Assembly (NCBI GenBank): GCA_017881765.1
Contig: JADGQN010000034.1
Coordinates: forward strand, 1 to 19,797
Reading direction: 5' to 3'
Source: Syntrophobacterales bacterium
GTDB lineage: Bacteria; Desulfobacterota; Syntrophorhabdia; Syntrophorhabdales; WCHB1-27
Length of the DNA stretch: 19,797 nt
Shown here one piece after another: positions 1 to 7,470 of the stretch. The stretch's first letter is position 1. Every line of letters starts with the position of its first letter. A program made the translations under genes and the position numbers. The notes below the pieces were generated by a model. The model was not told where the DNA came from, did not search any database, and saw nothing but the letters and a program-made list of their open reading frames with translations.

Positions 1-18
1 AGCGCCTCCAACTCAGCC

Positions 19-957
19 TCACTTCTCCGATCGTTTGAACAGCCTGTAAACGCCCTGGGGAGCAAGCATGACCGTCGCCATATAGAGAGCTCCTAGAATA
101 ATCATCCAGTGTTCGGTGTAGCCGCTCACAAAATTCTTAATCAAAATGATAATGCCCGCCCCTATTGCCGGGCCGAAAAGGGTCCCCACTCCACCCAGAA
201 TAACCATGATCAATACCTCTGCAGACGTAACGAGGTGCAGTTCTGAAGGGCTCACAAACCCATTGTAGTAAACGAGAAGTACGCCGGCAAGGCCCGCAAA
301 AACTCCGGACACGATAAAGGCTATATACTTCTGAAGCCAGACATTGTACCCCAGGGCAGTCATACGCGTTTCGCTTTCTCGAATGCCCATTAACGTATGC
401 CCGAAAGCAGAACGTACCACCAGATACATCAAAACAGCTGCGATAACAAAAAACAGGAGCACAAAATAATAGAAATCCGTCGTATTGTGCAAATTCAGGT
501 GCATGAAGGCAAGATCAGGTCGTGCTATGCCCGGAAGACCGTCATCGCCTCCGGTCAGGGAGCGCCATTTGAAAGCGATACCCCATAGCATCATGGATGA
601 GGCCAGGAGAATCATCAGCAGATAAGTCCCCGTGTTTCGTAACACGATCAGGCCGATGAGTGCCGCGACAACGGCTGCCGCAAGCACCCCTGCCACCAAC
701 TCTATGGCGAAGTGGGGCCCGTGGAACACCTTCACATTGATGATGGCTACTATGTAAGCCCCGGTTCCCAGGAAAGCAGCATGGCCCAGCGAGGCCAGCC
801 CGGTATAGCCTTGAAGAATATCGAGGCTCATCGCAAAAATTGCATAGATGAGGATCAACGTAAGAAGCCCGGTGTAATACGAGGGGACGAGAAGCGGCAC
901 CGCGCATAACAGGGCGAGTACTATTGTAATGCGGACGATCGATTTAAGGTCCTTCAT
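19..957 (-). CDS. livM: Branched-chain amino acid-type ABC transporter permease LivM
   Basis: Inner-membrane permease of a HAAT-family ABC importer, predicted to pair with the LivH-like protein encoded just upstream to form the translocation channel. The 312-residue product is almost wholly hydrophobic and has the LivM hallmark GYTGLASLGHAAFLGTGAY near residues 50-69. A late cytoplasmic loop reads GGVGTLFGPAIGAG, the site expected to touch the ATPase. Its start overlaps the livH stop in an ATGA arrangement (954-957), so the two are translationally coupled. The ATG at 957 is the natural start. Downstream on the minus strand, positions 9-5 read GGAGG close to the window edge; a further gene, probably an ATPase (livG), is likely to begin just outside. 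The substrate cannot be read from the permease: members of this family carry amino acids, urea, amides or aromatic acids. Confidence 0.93.
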   Translation of the reverse strand: MKDLKSIVRITIVLALLCAVPLLVPSYYTGLLTLILIYAIFAMSLDILQGYTGLASLGHAAFLGTGAYIVAIINVKVFHGPHFAIELVAGVLAAAVVAALIGLIVLRNTGTYLLMILLASSMMLWGIAFKWRSLTGGDDGLPGIARPDLAFMHLNLHNTTDFYYFVLLFFVIAAVLMYLVVRSAFGHTLMGIRESETRMTALGYNVWLQKYIAFIVSGVFAGLAGVLLVYYNGFVSPSELHLVTSAEVLIMVILGGVGTLFGPAIGAGIIILIKNFVSGYTEHWMIILGALYMATVMLAPQGVYRLFKRSEK

Positions 958-1811
958 TTTGTTCCAAAGAGCCCACTGGGTCTGATTGCCAGTACAACAA
1001 CCATGGCAGCGAAGAGAGTGAATATAGATAACTCCGGGAGGAGGCTTTTACCAAAAGAATCGATGAGGCCTATAAGAAGCGCCCCTACCAATGCCCCCCT
1101 CAGACTTCCCATCCCGCCTATGATCACAACCACGATCGCTAAGAGCAATATTTCGATGTCCAACCCGACGCTCAAGCCGACAAACGGGCCACCGACCACG
1201 CCGGCAAGGCCCGCCAGCAAAGCCCCCATACTAAACACCAATGCTTTGACGAGGGAGATATTAATACCGATGCCCTGGGCCATCTCTGCATCATCCACGC
1301 CGGCTCGAACGATGGCCCCGTATTTTGTCTTTTCCTGGAACCACCAGAGAAAGAGCAGTATCACAGCGCCGATGACGATCACCGCCAGACGATAAACCGG
1401 AACAACGATGCTGCCCAGATAGATCGTGCCTTGAAGCATCTCCGGCTTCGGTATGGCTAGCGGGTTGCCCCCCCAGACCCATCGGCACACATCACCGATG
1501 ATTAAGAGCATGCCGAACGTGAGAAGCACCTGGGCCAACGTTTCTTTCGCGAAGCCCTTTTCGAGTACTGCCTTATACGTGATCAGACCAAGGATGCCGA
1601 TGCTGAGGAGTCCGGCCAGACATGCAAGGAAAAAATTGTGCGTATATTGAGCTACACTGTAGCCGACGTAACCCCCCAACAGATAAAAAGAGCCGTGAGC
1701 GAGGTTGACGATTCTCATGGTGCCCAGCATGAGGGTGAGCCCGGCAGCCAACAGAAAGAGCAGCATGCCGAAGACGACACCATTTATAGTCTGGGTCAAA
1801 ACAAAGGCCAT
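954..1811 (-). CDS. livH: Branched-chain amino acid-type ABC transporter permease LivH
   Basis: Second inner-membrane permease of the HAAT importer. The 285-residue protein has multiple hydrophobic segments. It carries the LivH-type early motif NLAHGSFYLLGGYVGY (about residues 36-51) and the late GGMGSLRGALVGALLIGLI loop, which is the expected coupling site for LivF/LivG-type ATPases. The start at 1811 (MAFVLTQTINGVVFG) is preceded by GAGGAC about 8 bases upstream. The gene overlaps livM by 4 bases. About 300 bases separate it from the nearest binding-protein gene, and that gap holds its own promoter (1936-1965), so permease expression may be set independently of the four binding proteins. 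Family assignment is secure; the substrate is unknown. Confidence 0.93.
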   Translation of the reverse strand: MAFVLTQTINGVVFGMLLFLLAAGLTLMLGTMRIVNLAHGSFYLLGGYVGYSVAQYTHNFFLACLAGLLSIGILGLITYKAVLEKGFAKETLAQVLLTFGMLLIIGDVCRWVWGGNPLAIPKPEMLQGTIYLGSIVVPVYRLAVIVIGAVILLFLWWFQEKTKYGAIVRAGVDDAEMAQGIGINISLVKALVFSMGALLAGLAGVVGGPFVGLSVGLDIEILLLAIVVVIIGGMGSLRGALVGALLIGLIDSFGKSLLPELSIFTLFAAMVVVLAIRPSGLFGTK

Positions 1812-1927
1812 CTAGTTGTCCTCAGGCCTCCTCATCTTGCTGTTTCGATCATAGAATCAGGGGAGAATCCGAGCTTTCTCATCCTTCTTGCGATAGTGTG
1901 CTATCCGTTCAATTGTCCGATATTTTC

Positions 1928-1945
1928 GTGGTTCTGTAGTACCAC
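1928..1945. promoter_or_regulatory. Inverted repeat overlapping the livH promoter -10 (possible operator)
   Basis: GTGGT (1928-1932) and ACCAC (1941-1945) form an inverted repeat around an 8-base centre. It covers the -10 box and start region of the livH promoter. GntR/TetR-type repressors often bind such short GGT/ACC dyads, but no regulator gene is in the window, so the binding protein is unknown. Confidence 0.35.
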
Positions 1946-1965
1946 GCCCCATGCGAATTTGTCAA
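1936..1965 (-). promoter_or_regulatory. Putative sigma70-type promoter for livHM
   Basis: On the minus strand a perfect -35 TTGACA (1965-1960) is followed after 18 bases by TACTAC (1941-1936). The predicted transcript would have a leader of about 118 bases before the livH ATG at 1811. The -10 is only a fair match, and the confidence rests mainly on the consensus -35. Confidence 0.5.
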
Positions 1966-2110
1966 CCAAAAATTTGCCGGCGACTGACTGGGATTGATCG
2001 AGAAGATATGACTATTACTGGATAACCGGTGCCGGGCAGACCCGATCAAAGCGGAGGAAATGCGCCATCCCGAACCTGCCCAAACCAAAAACTGTATGCG
2101 AATCTTCTGA

Positions 2111-3325
2111 CTACTTGTTCCACCATTTCCAGACGTCTGCCTGGGCTACCTTGCCAAGCTGGTCTGTAACAACATTAACCAGCTTCCCATCCCGTTTTTC
2201 CGTTTTTACGACATACATATTAACGGTTCTCTGGTTATACTGATCGAAGGCAAGGGGCCCGGAGGGCGTCTCGATCTTGCTCGATACCGCCTTCATCTCC
2301 TTGGCTACCCGTGAACTGTCCGCAACCTCTCCCTTCAAGGCCTCAATCGTAGCCACAATCATTTTGCCGGCGGTATAGCCATACTCACTATAACGGGAAG
2401 GATGGTCACCCCATTTGGCACCGTACCCCTTCACGAAGGCACGGTTCTGGGGCGTATCCGCGTTCACGGGATAGTGCGTGCTCGCGATGATGCCGATGGC
2501 AGCGTCCCCCATACTGGACAGATAAGGATCGTCAACTATAGTAACCTGACTATACATGGGAATCCGTTTCTTTAAGCCAAATTCCTGGTACTGCTGGACA
2601 AATCGGACAGCATCGGTCCCACTGTACCACGGGTAAACGGCATCCACCCCCTTGATGTCGATTGCCGTTAAGAAAGAGGCATAATCCATGGTGTTCAGGG
2701 CGGTATAAACCTCTTTGACTATTTTTCCACCGGCATCCTGAAAGCCTGCCTTGAACGCATCCAGCGAATCATGCCCTGCTTTGTAGTCCTGCCCAATGAG
2801 CGCAATGTTGCGGGCCGGCGTGTTCTTCATGATCCACTTGCCCATAGGGTAGTTGGCCTGGTCAGTGGTCTCAACGGTACGGAACATTTTTTCGTTTGCC
2901 TTGTCAGGCGCCGTCAATTCCCGGGTAAAGGCGCAAGGAATAATCCAGACGACCCGGTTCTTAATGACATAGTCGTACATAGCCAACGCGACGGCGCTGC
3001 TGACCGGACCTACTATGAAATTTACCTTCTGCTCCTCGATCAACCGCCTGACTTTGGTCAATCCCACGGTCGGGTTGAACTCGTCATCCTCTTTGATCAC
3101 CTGGATGGCCCGCCCGCCCGCCTTCTGGCCAATCTCGGCAATAGCAAACTCCACTCCGTCGGAAACCCCTTTTGCCTGAAGCGGAGCGATACCCGTATAA
3201 GGAACGAGTATCCCCACTTTGATCGGGGTCTTCTCTGCCGCGAGCAGACTTGAGGCCGTTAGAACAAGAATACCGATCAACAAACCCAGACAAACAGAAA
3301 GCCGTCTCCCCTTTTTACCCTCCAT
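2111..3325 (-). CDS. Periplasmic substrate-binding protein of HAAT ABC transporter (copy 4)
   Basis: Type I periplasmic binding protein (Peripla_BP_6, LivK-like) expected to deliver ligand to LivHM. The chosen start is ATG at 3325 (MEGKKGRRLSV), giving 404 residues. It is preceded by AAAGGGGG at good spacing and begins with a signal peptide (lysine/arginine-rich start, about 18 hydrophobic residues, then LLAAEK). The in-frame extension upstream to 3424 runs into the previous gene and is unlikely. The mature N-terminus IKVGILVPYTGIAPLQAKG and the GPVSSAVALA segment (ligand main-chain binding in this family) are intact, with no lipobox cysteine. It pairs most closely with copy 3: both share QDYKAGHDS and ANEKMFRT. 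It is separated from copy 3 by 40 bases. Confidence 0.92.
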   Translation of the reverse strand: MEGKKGRRLSVCLGLLIGILVLTASSLLAAEKTPIKVGILVPYTGIAPLQAKGVSDGVEFAIAEIGQKAGGRAIQVIKEDDEFNPTVGLTKVRRLIEEQKVNFIVGPVSSAVALAMYDYVIKNRVVWIIPCAFTRELTAPDKANEKMFRTVETTDQANYPMGKWIMKNTPARNIALIGQDYKAGHDSLDAFKAGFQDAGGKIVKEVYTALNTMDYASFLTAIDIKGVDAVYPWYSGTDAVRFVQQYQEFGLKKRIPMYSQVTIVDDPYLSSMGDAAIGIIASTHYPVNADTPQNRAFVKGYGAKWGDHPSRYSEYGYTAGKMIVATIEALKGEVADSSRVAKEMKAVSSKIETPSGPLAFDQYNQRTVNMYVVKTEKRDGKLVNVVTDQLGKVAQADVWKWWNK

Positions 3326-3365
3326 CTGTAGCCCCCTTTTTTTGAGCTGTTTTGACTCCACGGAC

Positions 3366-4592
3366 CTATTGCTTGTTCCACCATTTCCAGGTATCCGCCT
3401 GGGATACCTTGCCCACTTTATCAATGACCGAATTTACCAGTTTCCCGTCCTTTTTCTCAACCTTTACGATATAGACATCGATGATCCTCTGGTTGTATTG
3501 ATCAACGGCGAGCGTTCCCGCAGGCGTCTCTATCTTGCCCGAAGAGGAGACCCGCTTTATCTCTTTGGCCAGCCGTGAGACGTCCTCAACGTTTCCTTTC
3601 ATGGCTTCGATCCCGCCCACGATCATCTTCGCGGCGGTATAGCCATACTCGCTGTACCGTGAAGGCATTTCTCCGTATTTTGAGGTATATGCCTTGGCGA
3701 ATGCCCGGTTCCTGGGGGTGTCCATGGTCGGGGGGTAATGGCTTTGAGAGATTATGCCGAGGGCAGCGTCGCCCATTTGGGAAAGGTAGGGGTCATCGAC
3801 GAGCGCCACTTGACCCCCAAACAGAGGCAGTCTCTTCTTCAGACCGAATTCCTCATACTGCTGAACGAAGCGAATACCGTCGGTTCCGGTGGTCCACGCC
3901 ATCACGGCATCTGCTCCTTTCACATCTATCGTGCTCAAGAAAGGCGCGAAATCCATGGTACCCATTTTGGGAAAGACCTCTTTCAGGATCTTTCCTCCGG
4001 CCTCGGTAAAGCCCGCTTTAAATGCGTCTACGGAATCGTGCCCGGCCTTATAATCTTGCCCGGTCACCACCACGTTGCGCCAATTTGTGTTTTTCATGAT
4101 CCATTTCCCCATCGGATAATTGCCCTGATCCGAGGTCTCGGTGGTCCGGAACATTTTTTCGTTGGCCTTTTCCGGTGACGTCAATTCCCTCGTGAAGGCG
4201 CAGGGAATGATCCAGATGACATTGCTCTTAAGCACGTAATCATAGATGGCTAAAGCCTCTGCACTGCTCACCGGCCCCACTATGAAATTCACCTTCTGCT
4301 CCTCGACCAAACGTCGCACTTTGGTAAGCGCCACGGTGGGGTTGAGTTCGGAATCTTCCTTGATAACCTGTATGGCCCGTCCGCCTGCCTTCCGACCGAC
4401 CTCGTCAAAAGCGAATTCTGCCCCGTCGGAGGAACCTTTTGCCTGAAGGGGAGCGATGCCTGTGTACGAAAGGAGCAAGCCCACCTTGATAGGCGGCTTC
4501 TCGGCTGCAAACAAAGCTGAACCCGTCACAACAAGAAGACCGACCAACACACCCAGACAGATCACAAGCCGTTTCCCTTTCTTACCTACCAT
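3366..4592 (-). CDS. Periplasmic substrate-binding protein of HAAT ABC transporter (copy 3)
   Basis: LivK-like binding protein of 408 residues from the ATG at 4592 (MVGKKGKRLVICLG), which has GAGAGGTG upstream; the longer in-frame start at 4643 lacks a comparable site. A signal peptide ends near LFAAEK. Next comes IKVGLLLSYTGIAPLQAKG, then GPVSSAEALAIYDYV, where copies 1, 2 and 4 have GPVxSAVxLA. Like copy 4 it has CAFTRELT followed by KANEKMFRT, and QDYKAGHDS in the second lobe. In place of the charged and aromatic run found elsewhere (for example VYPWYSGTDAV), it has VMAWTTGTDGI, which may change ligand preference. The conserved C-terminus ends WKWWNKQ. It lies third of four paralogues in the same orientation. 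The function is transport of an unknown small carboxylate, amide or amino-acid-like ligand. Confidence 0.92.
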   Translation of the reverse strand: MVGKKGKRLVICLGVLVGLLVVTGSALFAAEKPPIKVGLLLSYTGIAPLQAKGSSDGAEFAFDEVGRKAGGRAIQVIKEDSELNPTVALTKVRRLVEEQKVNFIVGPVSSAEALAIYDYVLKSNVIWIIPCAFTRELTSPEKANEKMFRTTETSDQGNYPMGKWIMKNTNWRNVVVTGQDYKAGHDSVDAFKAGFTEAGGKILKEVFPKMGTMDFAPFLSTIDVKGADAVMAWTTGTDGIRFVQQYEEFGLKKRLPLFGGQVALVDDPYLSQMGDAALGIISQSHYPPTMDTPRNRAFAKAYTSKYGEMPSRYSEYGYTAAKMIVGGIEAMKGNVEDVSRLAKEIKRVSSSGKIETPAGTLAVDQYNQRIIDVYIVKVEKKDGKLVNSVIDKVGKVSQADTWKWWNKQ

Positions 4593-4713
4593 CTTTACAC
4601 CTCTCTCTGTATTCTTTGACTCCACGCACGTATCATGTACCATCTAATCACAAAAAGATCCGGTTTCAAGCCGCAACTAAGCCTGACGCCCGAACAGCCA
4701 TTGTCTCTGCTCT

Positions 4714-5925
4714 TTACTTAACCCACCATTTCCAGACATCTGTCTGGGCCACCTTGCCGAGCTTATCGATGACAACGTTAACCAGCTTACCATCATGTTT
4801 TTCCGTTTTCACCACGTACATGTTAACGATCCTCTGGTTGTACTGATCAAAGGCAAGAGGACCGGAAGGCATTTCCAGTGTGTTGGCAATCCTCTTCATC
4901 TCTCTGGCAGTGCGTGGAATGTCCTCCACATCACCCTTCAAAGCCTCTATTGTCGCCCCGATCATGCTTGCGGCCGTATAGCCATATTCGCTATAACGAT
5001 AAGGAGGATGACCATACTTCGCGGTGTAAACTTTAACGAAGGCGCGGTTCTTGGCTGTGTCTAAATTCACAGGATAATGGCTGCTCGTGATCAGACCGAT
5101 AGCAGCATCGCCCACACCCGGCAGATAAGGATCATCGGCTATCGTCACAAAACCATAGAGAGGAAGCCGTTTCTTCAACCCGAATTCCTGGTACTGCTGA
5201 ACGAACCTGACAGCATCAGTTCCGACGTACATGGCGTAGACGGCGTCTATGCCTTTATCCATGCCGCTTAAAAAAGGAGCAAAATCCATGGTGCCCAACT
5301 TGGGGAATATCTCCTTGACTACCTTGCCGCCGGCCTCCTCAAAACCTGCCTTGAAAGCCTCTACATTGTGATGTCCACCCGCAAAGTCGGAACCTGTTAT
5401 GGCCATGTTGCGGTGAGGCGTGTTTTTCATGATCCATTTGCCCATGGGGTAGTTGCTTTGATCAGAGGTCTCCACCGTGCGGAAGATATTTTCGGCCCAT
5501 TTGTCAGGCCCGGTCAGCTCCCGCGTATTTGCAACAGGATTTATCAAGATGACGTTCTGCTTGCGGACATAGTCCTGAATGGCCAGACCAACGGCACTGT
5601 TCACCGGGCCCACTATAAAATTTACCTTCTGCTGCTCTACCAGACGCCGCACTTTGGTAAGCCCCGCGGTCGGGTTATTCTCGTCATCCTCCTTGATGAT
5701 CTGTATTGGCCGCCCGCCCGCCTTCATGCCAAGCTCACCGAAATAGAGCTCCACGGAATCATTAACGCCCTTTGTCTGAAAGGGCATGGTGCCGGTGTAA
5801 GGAAGGAGCAGTCCCACTTTGATAGGCGGCTTCTCAGCCGCAAGCAGACTTGAGCCAGATGCAACAAAAATAGCAATCACCAAACCGATACAGATGAAGA
5901 GCCATCTTCCCTTCTTACCGATCAT
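4714..5925 (-). CDS. Periplasmic substrate-binding protein of HAAT ABC transporter (copy 2)
   Basis: LivK-like binding protein of 403 residues. The start ATG at 5925 (MIGKKGRWLFICIG) has a near-perfect Shine-Dalgarno, AAGGAGGT. It has a signal peptide ending at SLLAAEK, then IKVGLLLPYTGTMPFQTKG. It groups with copy 1 through VELYF, KW in the third block, and a GHH motif (SDFAGGHHNVEAF) where copies 3 and 4 have QDYKAGHDS. It differs from copy 1 by NPVANTRELTG, where the others read PCAFTRELT, and by GPVNSAVGLA instead of GPVSSA. Both lie near the expected ligand cleft, so ligand specificity may differ. It is separated from copy 1 by 246 bases that hold a palindromic element, and from copy 3 by 121 bases in which no convincing promoter was seen. 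Confidence 0.92.
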   Translation of the reverse strand: MIGKKGRWLFICIGLVIAIFVASGSSLLAAEKPPIKVGLLLPYTGTMPFQTKGVNDSVELYFGELGMKAGGRPIQIIKEDDENNPTAGLTKVRRLVEQQKVNFIVGPVNSAVGLAIQDYVRKQNVILINPVANTRELTGPDKWAENIFRTVETSDQSNYPMGKWIMKNTPHRNMAITGSDFAGGHHNVEAFKAGFEEAGGKVVKEIFPKLGTMDFAPFLSGMDKGIDAVYAMYVGTDAVRFVQQYQEFGLKKRLPLYGFVTIADDPYLPGVGDAAIGLITSSHYPVNLDTAKNRAFVKVYTAKYGHPPYRYSEYGYTAASMIGATIEALKGDVEDIPRTAREMKRIANTLEMPSGPLAFDQYNQRIVNMYVVKTEKHDGKLVNVVIDKLGKVAQTDVWKWWVK

Positions 5926-5970
5926 GTTTAGACCTCCTTCTCTTGCGCATTTTCACAATAATATTAAGAT

Positions 5971-6079
5971 GGCAACTAAATACCTGCACTTTTTTCAAGT
6001 CGTCGTTCCGGCGAAAGCCGGAATCCAGGGCATTTCTGGATGCCGGATCAGGTCCGGCATGACGAGCTATTTAGTTGCC
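5971..6079. repeat. Palindromic REP-like element bounded by 12-bp inverted repeats
   Basis: A 109-base element. The outer ends are perfect 12-bp inverted repeats: GGCAACTAAATA (5971-5982) and TATTTAGTTGCC (6068-6079). Inside are three hairpins: TTCCGGC-GAAA-GCCGGAA (6006-6023), ATCCAG/CTGGAT (6023-6028 and 6036-6041), and ATGCCGGA-TCAGG-TCCGGCAT (6040-6060). CGTC and GACG lie at the margins of the inner block (6001-6064). The inner block resembles dispersed palindromic repeats seen in many proteobacterial genomes; this is recalled, not searched. No clear target-site duplication flanks it. It lies between binding-protein copies 1 and 2, where it could stabilise or attenuate the transcript. Confidence 0.7.
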
Positions 6080-6136
6080 GAAGTAATGGTTACGTTGGCC
6101 CGCGGGCCATCTTCGCGTCATGAACTCCTGTCGCCC

Positions 6137-6164
6137 CGTGACCCATGCCCCATAACCCCTGACC
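6137..6164. repeat. Degenerate heptanucleotide tandem tract next to binding-protein copy 1 stop
   Basis: Four units in exact 7-base phase: CGTGACC, CATGCCC, CATAACC, CCTGACC. They end 7 bases before the copy 1 stop codon (6172-6174). The same period recurs at 9002-9029, 9073-9100, 16205-16225 and 13684-13725. Confidence 0.55.
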
Positions 6165-6171
6165 CAATCTT

Positions 6172-7398
6172 CTACTTATTCCACCACTTCCACACATCTG
6201 TCTGAGCCACCTTGCCAAGTTGGTCAATCACAACATTAACCAGCTTCCCGTCACGCTTTTCGACCTTCTCTACATAAACATTCACGATCCTCTGGTTATA
6301 CCCATCAAAGGCAAGCGGCCCTGACGGTGTCTCGATTTTGGGTGCGACCTTCCGTATAGTCTCAGAAACCCGCGCGATATTCTCCAAATCACCTTTTAAG
6401 GCCTCGGCCGCCGCGCCGATGCACTGCGCAGAGACATAGCCAAACTCACTATAGCGGGATGGAACCTCGCCCCATTTCGTCTGATATGCCTTGACGAACG
6501 CACTGTTTCGAGGAGTCTCTATAGTCCAGGCGTAGTGACAACTCGTAATGACGCCGAGCGCAGCGTCTCCTATGCTGGGCAGGTAAGGATCATCAGCTAT
6601 GACCCCATAACCATAGAGAGGAAGCCTCTTCTTCAAACCAAATTCCTGGTACTGCTGGACGAACCGAACAGCATCCGTACCCGCGTACCACGCGTAAACA
6701 GCGTCTGCCCCTTTGACATCGATCGCAGTAATAAAGGAGGCGAAATCCATGGTGCCCAATTTGGGATAAACCTCTTTGATCACCTTTCCGCCTGCCTCTT
6801 CAAATCCTGCCTTAAAGGCCTCCACGCTGTGGTGTCCCGCGGAAAAATCGGAGGCTGTCAGGACTACATTGCGATGGGGCGTGCTCTTATACATCCATTT
6901 GCCCATGGGGTAATTGGTCTGATCGGTCGTCTCAACTACCCGGAAAATATTCGGGCTCCACTTCTGTGGTGATGTCAACTCCCGGGTAAAGGCGCAAGGG
7001 TTAATCTGGATCACTTTCTGTGCGCGGAGATAATCATGGATGGCCAAGCCCACGGCGCTGCTCACCGGACCTACCACAAAATCGACCTTGTGTTGCTCCA
7101 CTAACCGCTTCAGTTTCGTCAGCCCGACCGTAGGATTGTTTTCATCATCTTCTTTAATCACCTGGATGGCTCGCCCCCCTGCCTTCTGGCCGATCTCAGC
7201 AAAATAGAGCTCCACGCCGTCGCTAACGCCTTTTGCCTGGAGTGGCATCGTACCGGTATAGGGAAGGAGCAAGCCCACTTTGATAGGCGGCTTCTCAGCC
7301 GCCGACAAAATCGAGCCGGTTAAAACAAAAATCAGGCCAAAAAAGCCGCCCAGCAAGCCCAGCCAAATCAACGCCTGTTTCCCCTTCTTGCCTGCCAT
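6172..7398 (-). CDS. Periplasmic substrate-binding protein of HAAT ABC transporter (copy 1)
   Basis: First of the four binding proteins in transcription order. The start ATG at 7398 (MAGKKGKQALIWLG) follows AAAGGAGG at ideal spacing; the upstream in-frame start at 7440 would sit inside the promoter. The product is 408 residues with a long hydrophobic signal peptide (about residues 8-31) ending LSAAEK, then IKVGLLLPYTGTMPLQAKG. It has the family GPVSSAVGLAIHDYL segment and, like copy 2, the GHH motif (SDFSAGHHSVEAF). The C-terminus is QTDVWKWWNK. Its own strong promoter (7426-7454) lies in the 72-base gap after the carboxyltransferase gene, so the binding proteins can be expressed without the upstream enzymes. 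This may be the founder copy, but order alone cannot prove that. Confidence 0.93.
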   Translation of the reverse strand: MAGKKGKQALIWLGLLGGFFGLIFVLTGSILSAAEKPPIKVGLLLPYTGTMPLQAKGVSDGVELYFAEIGQKAGGRAIQVIKEDDENNPTVGLTKLKRLVEQHKVDFVVGPVSSAVGLAIHDYLRAQKVIQINPCAFTRELTSPQKWSPNIFRVVETTDQTNYPMGKWMYKSTPHRNVVLTASDFSAGHHSVEAFKAGFEEAGGKVIKEVYPKLGTMDFASFITAIDVKGADAVYAWYAGTDAVRFVQQYQEFGLKKRLPLYGYGVIADDPYLPSIGDAALGVITSCHYAWTIETPRNSAFVKAYQTKWGEVPSRYSEFGYVSAQCIGAAAEALKGDLENIARVSETIRKVAPKIETPSGPLAFDGYNQRIVNVYVEKVEKRDGKLVNVVIDQLGKVAQTDVWKWWNK

Positions 7399-7425
7399 AG
7401 TTATTCCTCCTTTCTGAATACGTAG

Positions 7426-7454
7426 ATGATAGATTCGCACACCGGAACTGTCAA
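7426..7454 (-). promoter_or_regulatory. Strong sigma70-type promoter for the binding-protein genes
   Basis: On the minus strand TTGACA (7454-7449), a 17-base spacer, then TATCAT (7431-7426): 6/6 and 5/6 matches to consensus. Transcription would start near 7419, leaving a leader of about 20 bases that contains the Shine-Dalgarno of copy 1. The box sits in the gap between the carboxyltransferase stop and copy 1. Confidence 0.75.
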
Positions 7455-7470
7455 CTGTTTTCTACCGGCC

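Noticed and set aside
1638..1997. 119-codon plus-strand reading frame from inside livH into the upstream spacer
   Set aside because: It is antisense to a secure gene and its translation has no family resemblance or signal.
2031..2087. Stem formed by GGGCAG and CTGCCC downstream of binding-protein copy 4
   Set aside because: Only six pairs around a loop of more than 30 bases; too weak to call a terminator.
6097..6108. Perfect 12-bp palindrome GGCCCGCGGGCC as a terminator
   Set aside because: There is no loop and no T run, and it lies just outside the palindromic element; a GC-rich palindrome this short could be chance.
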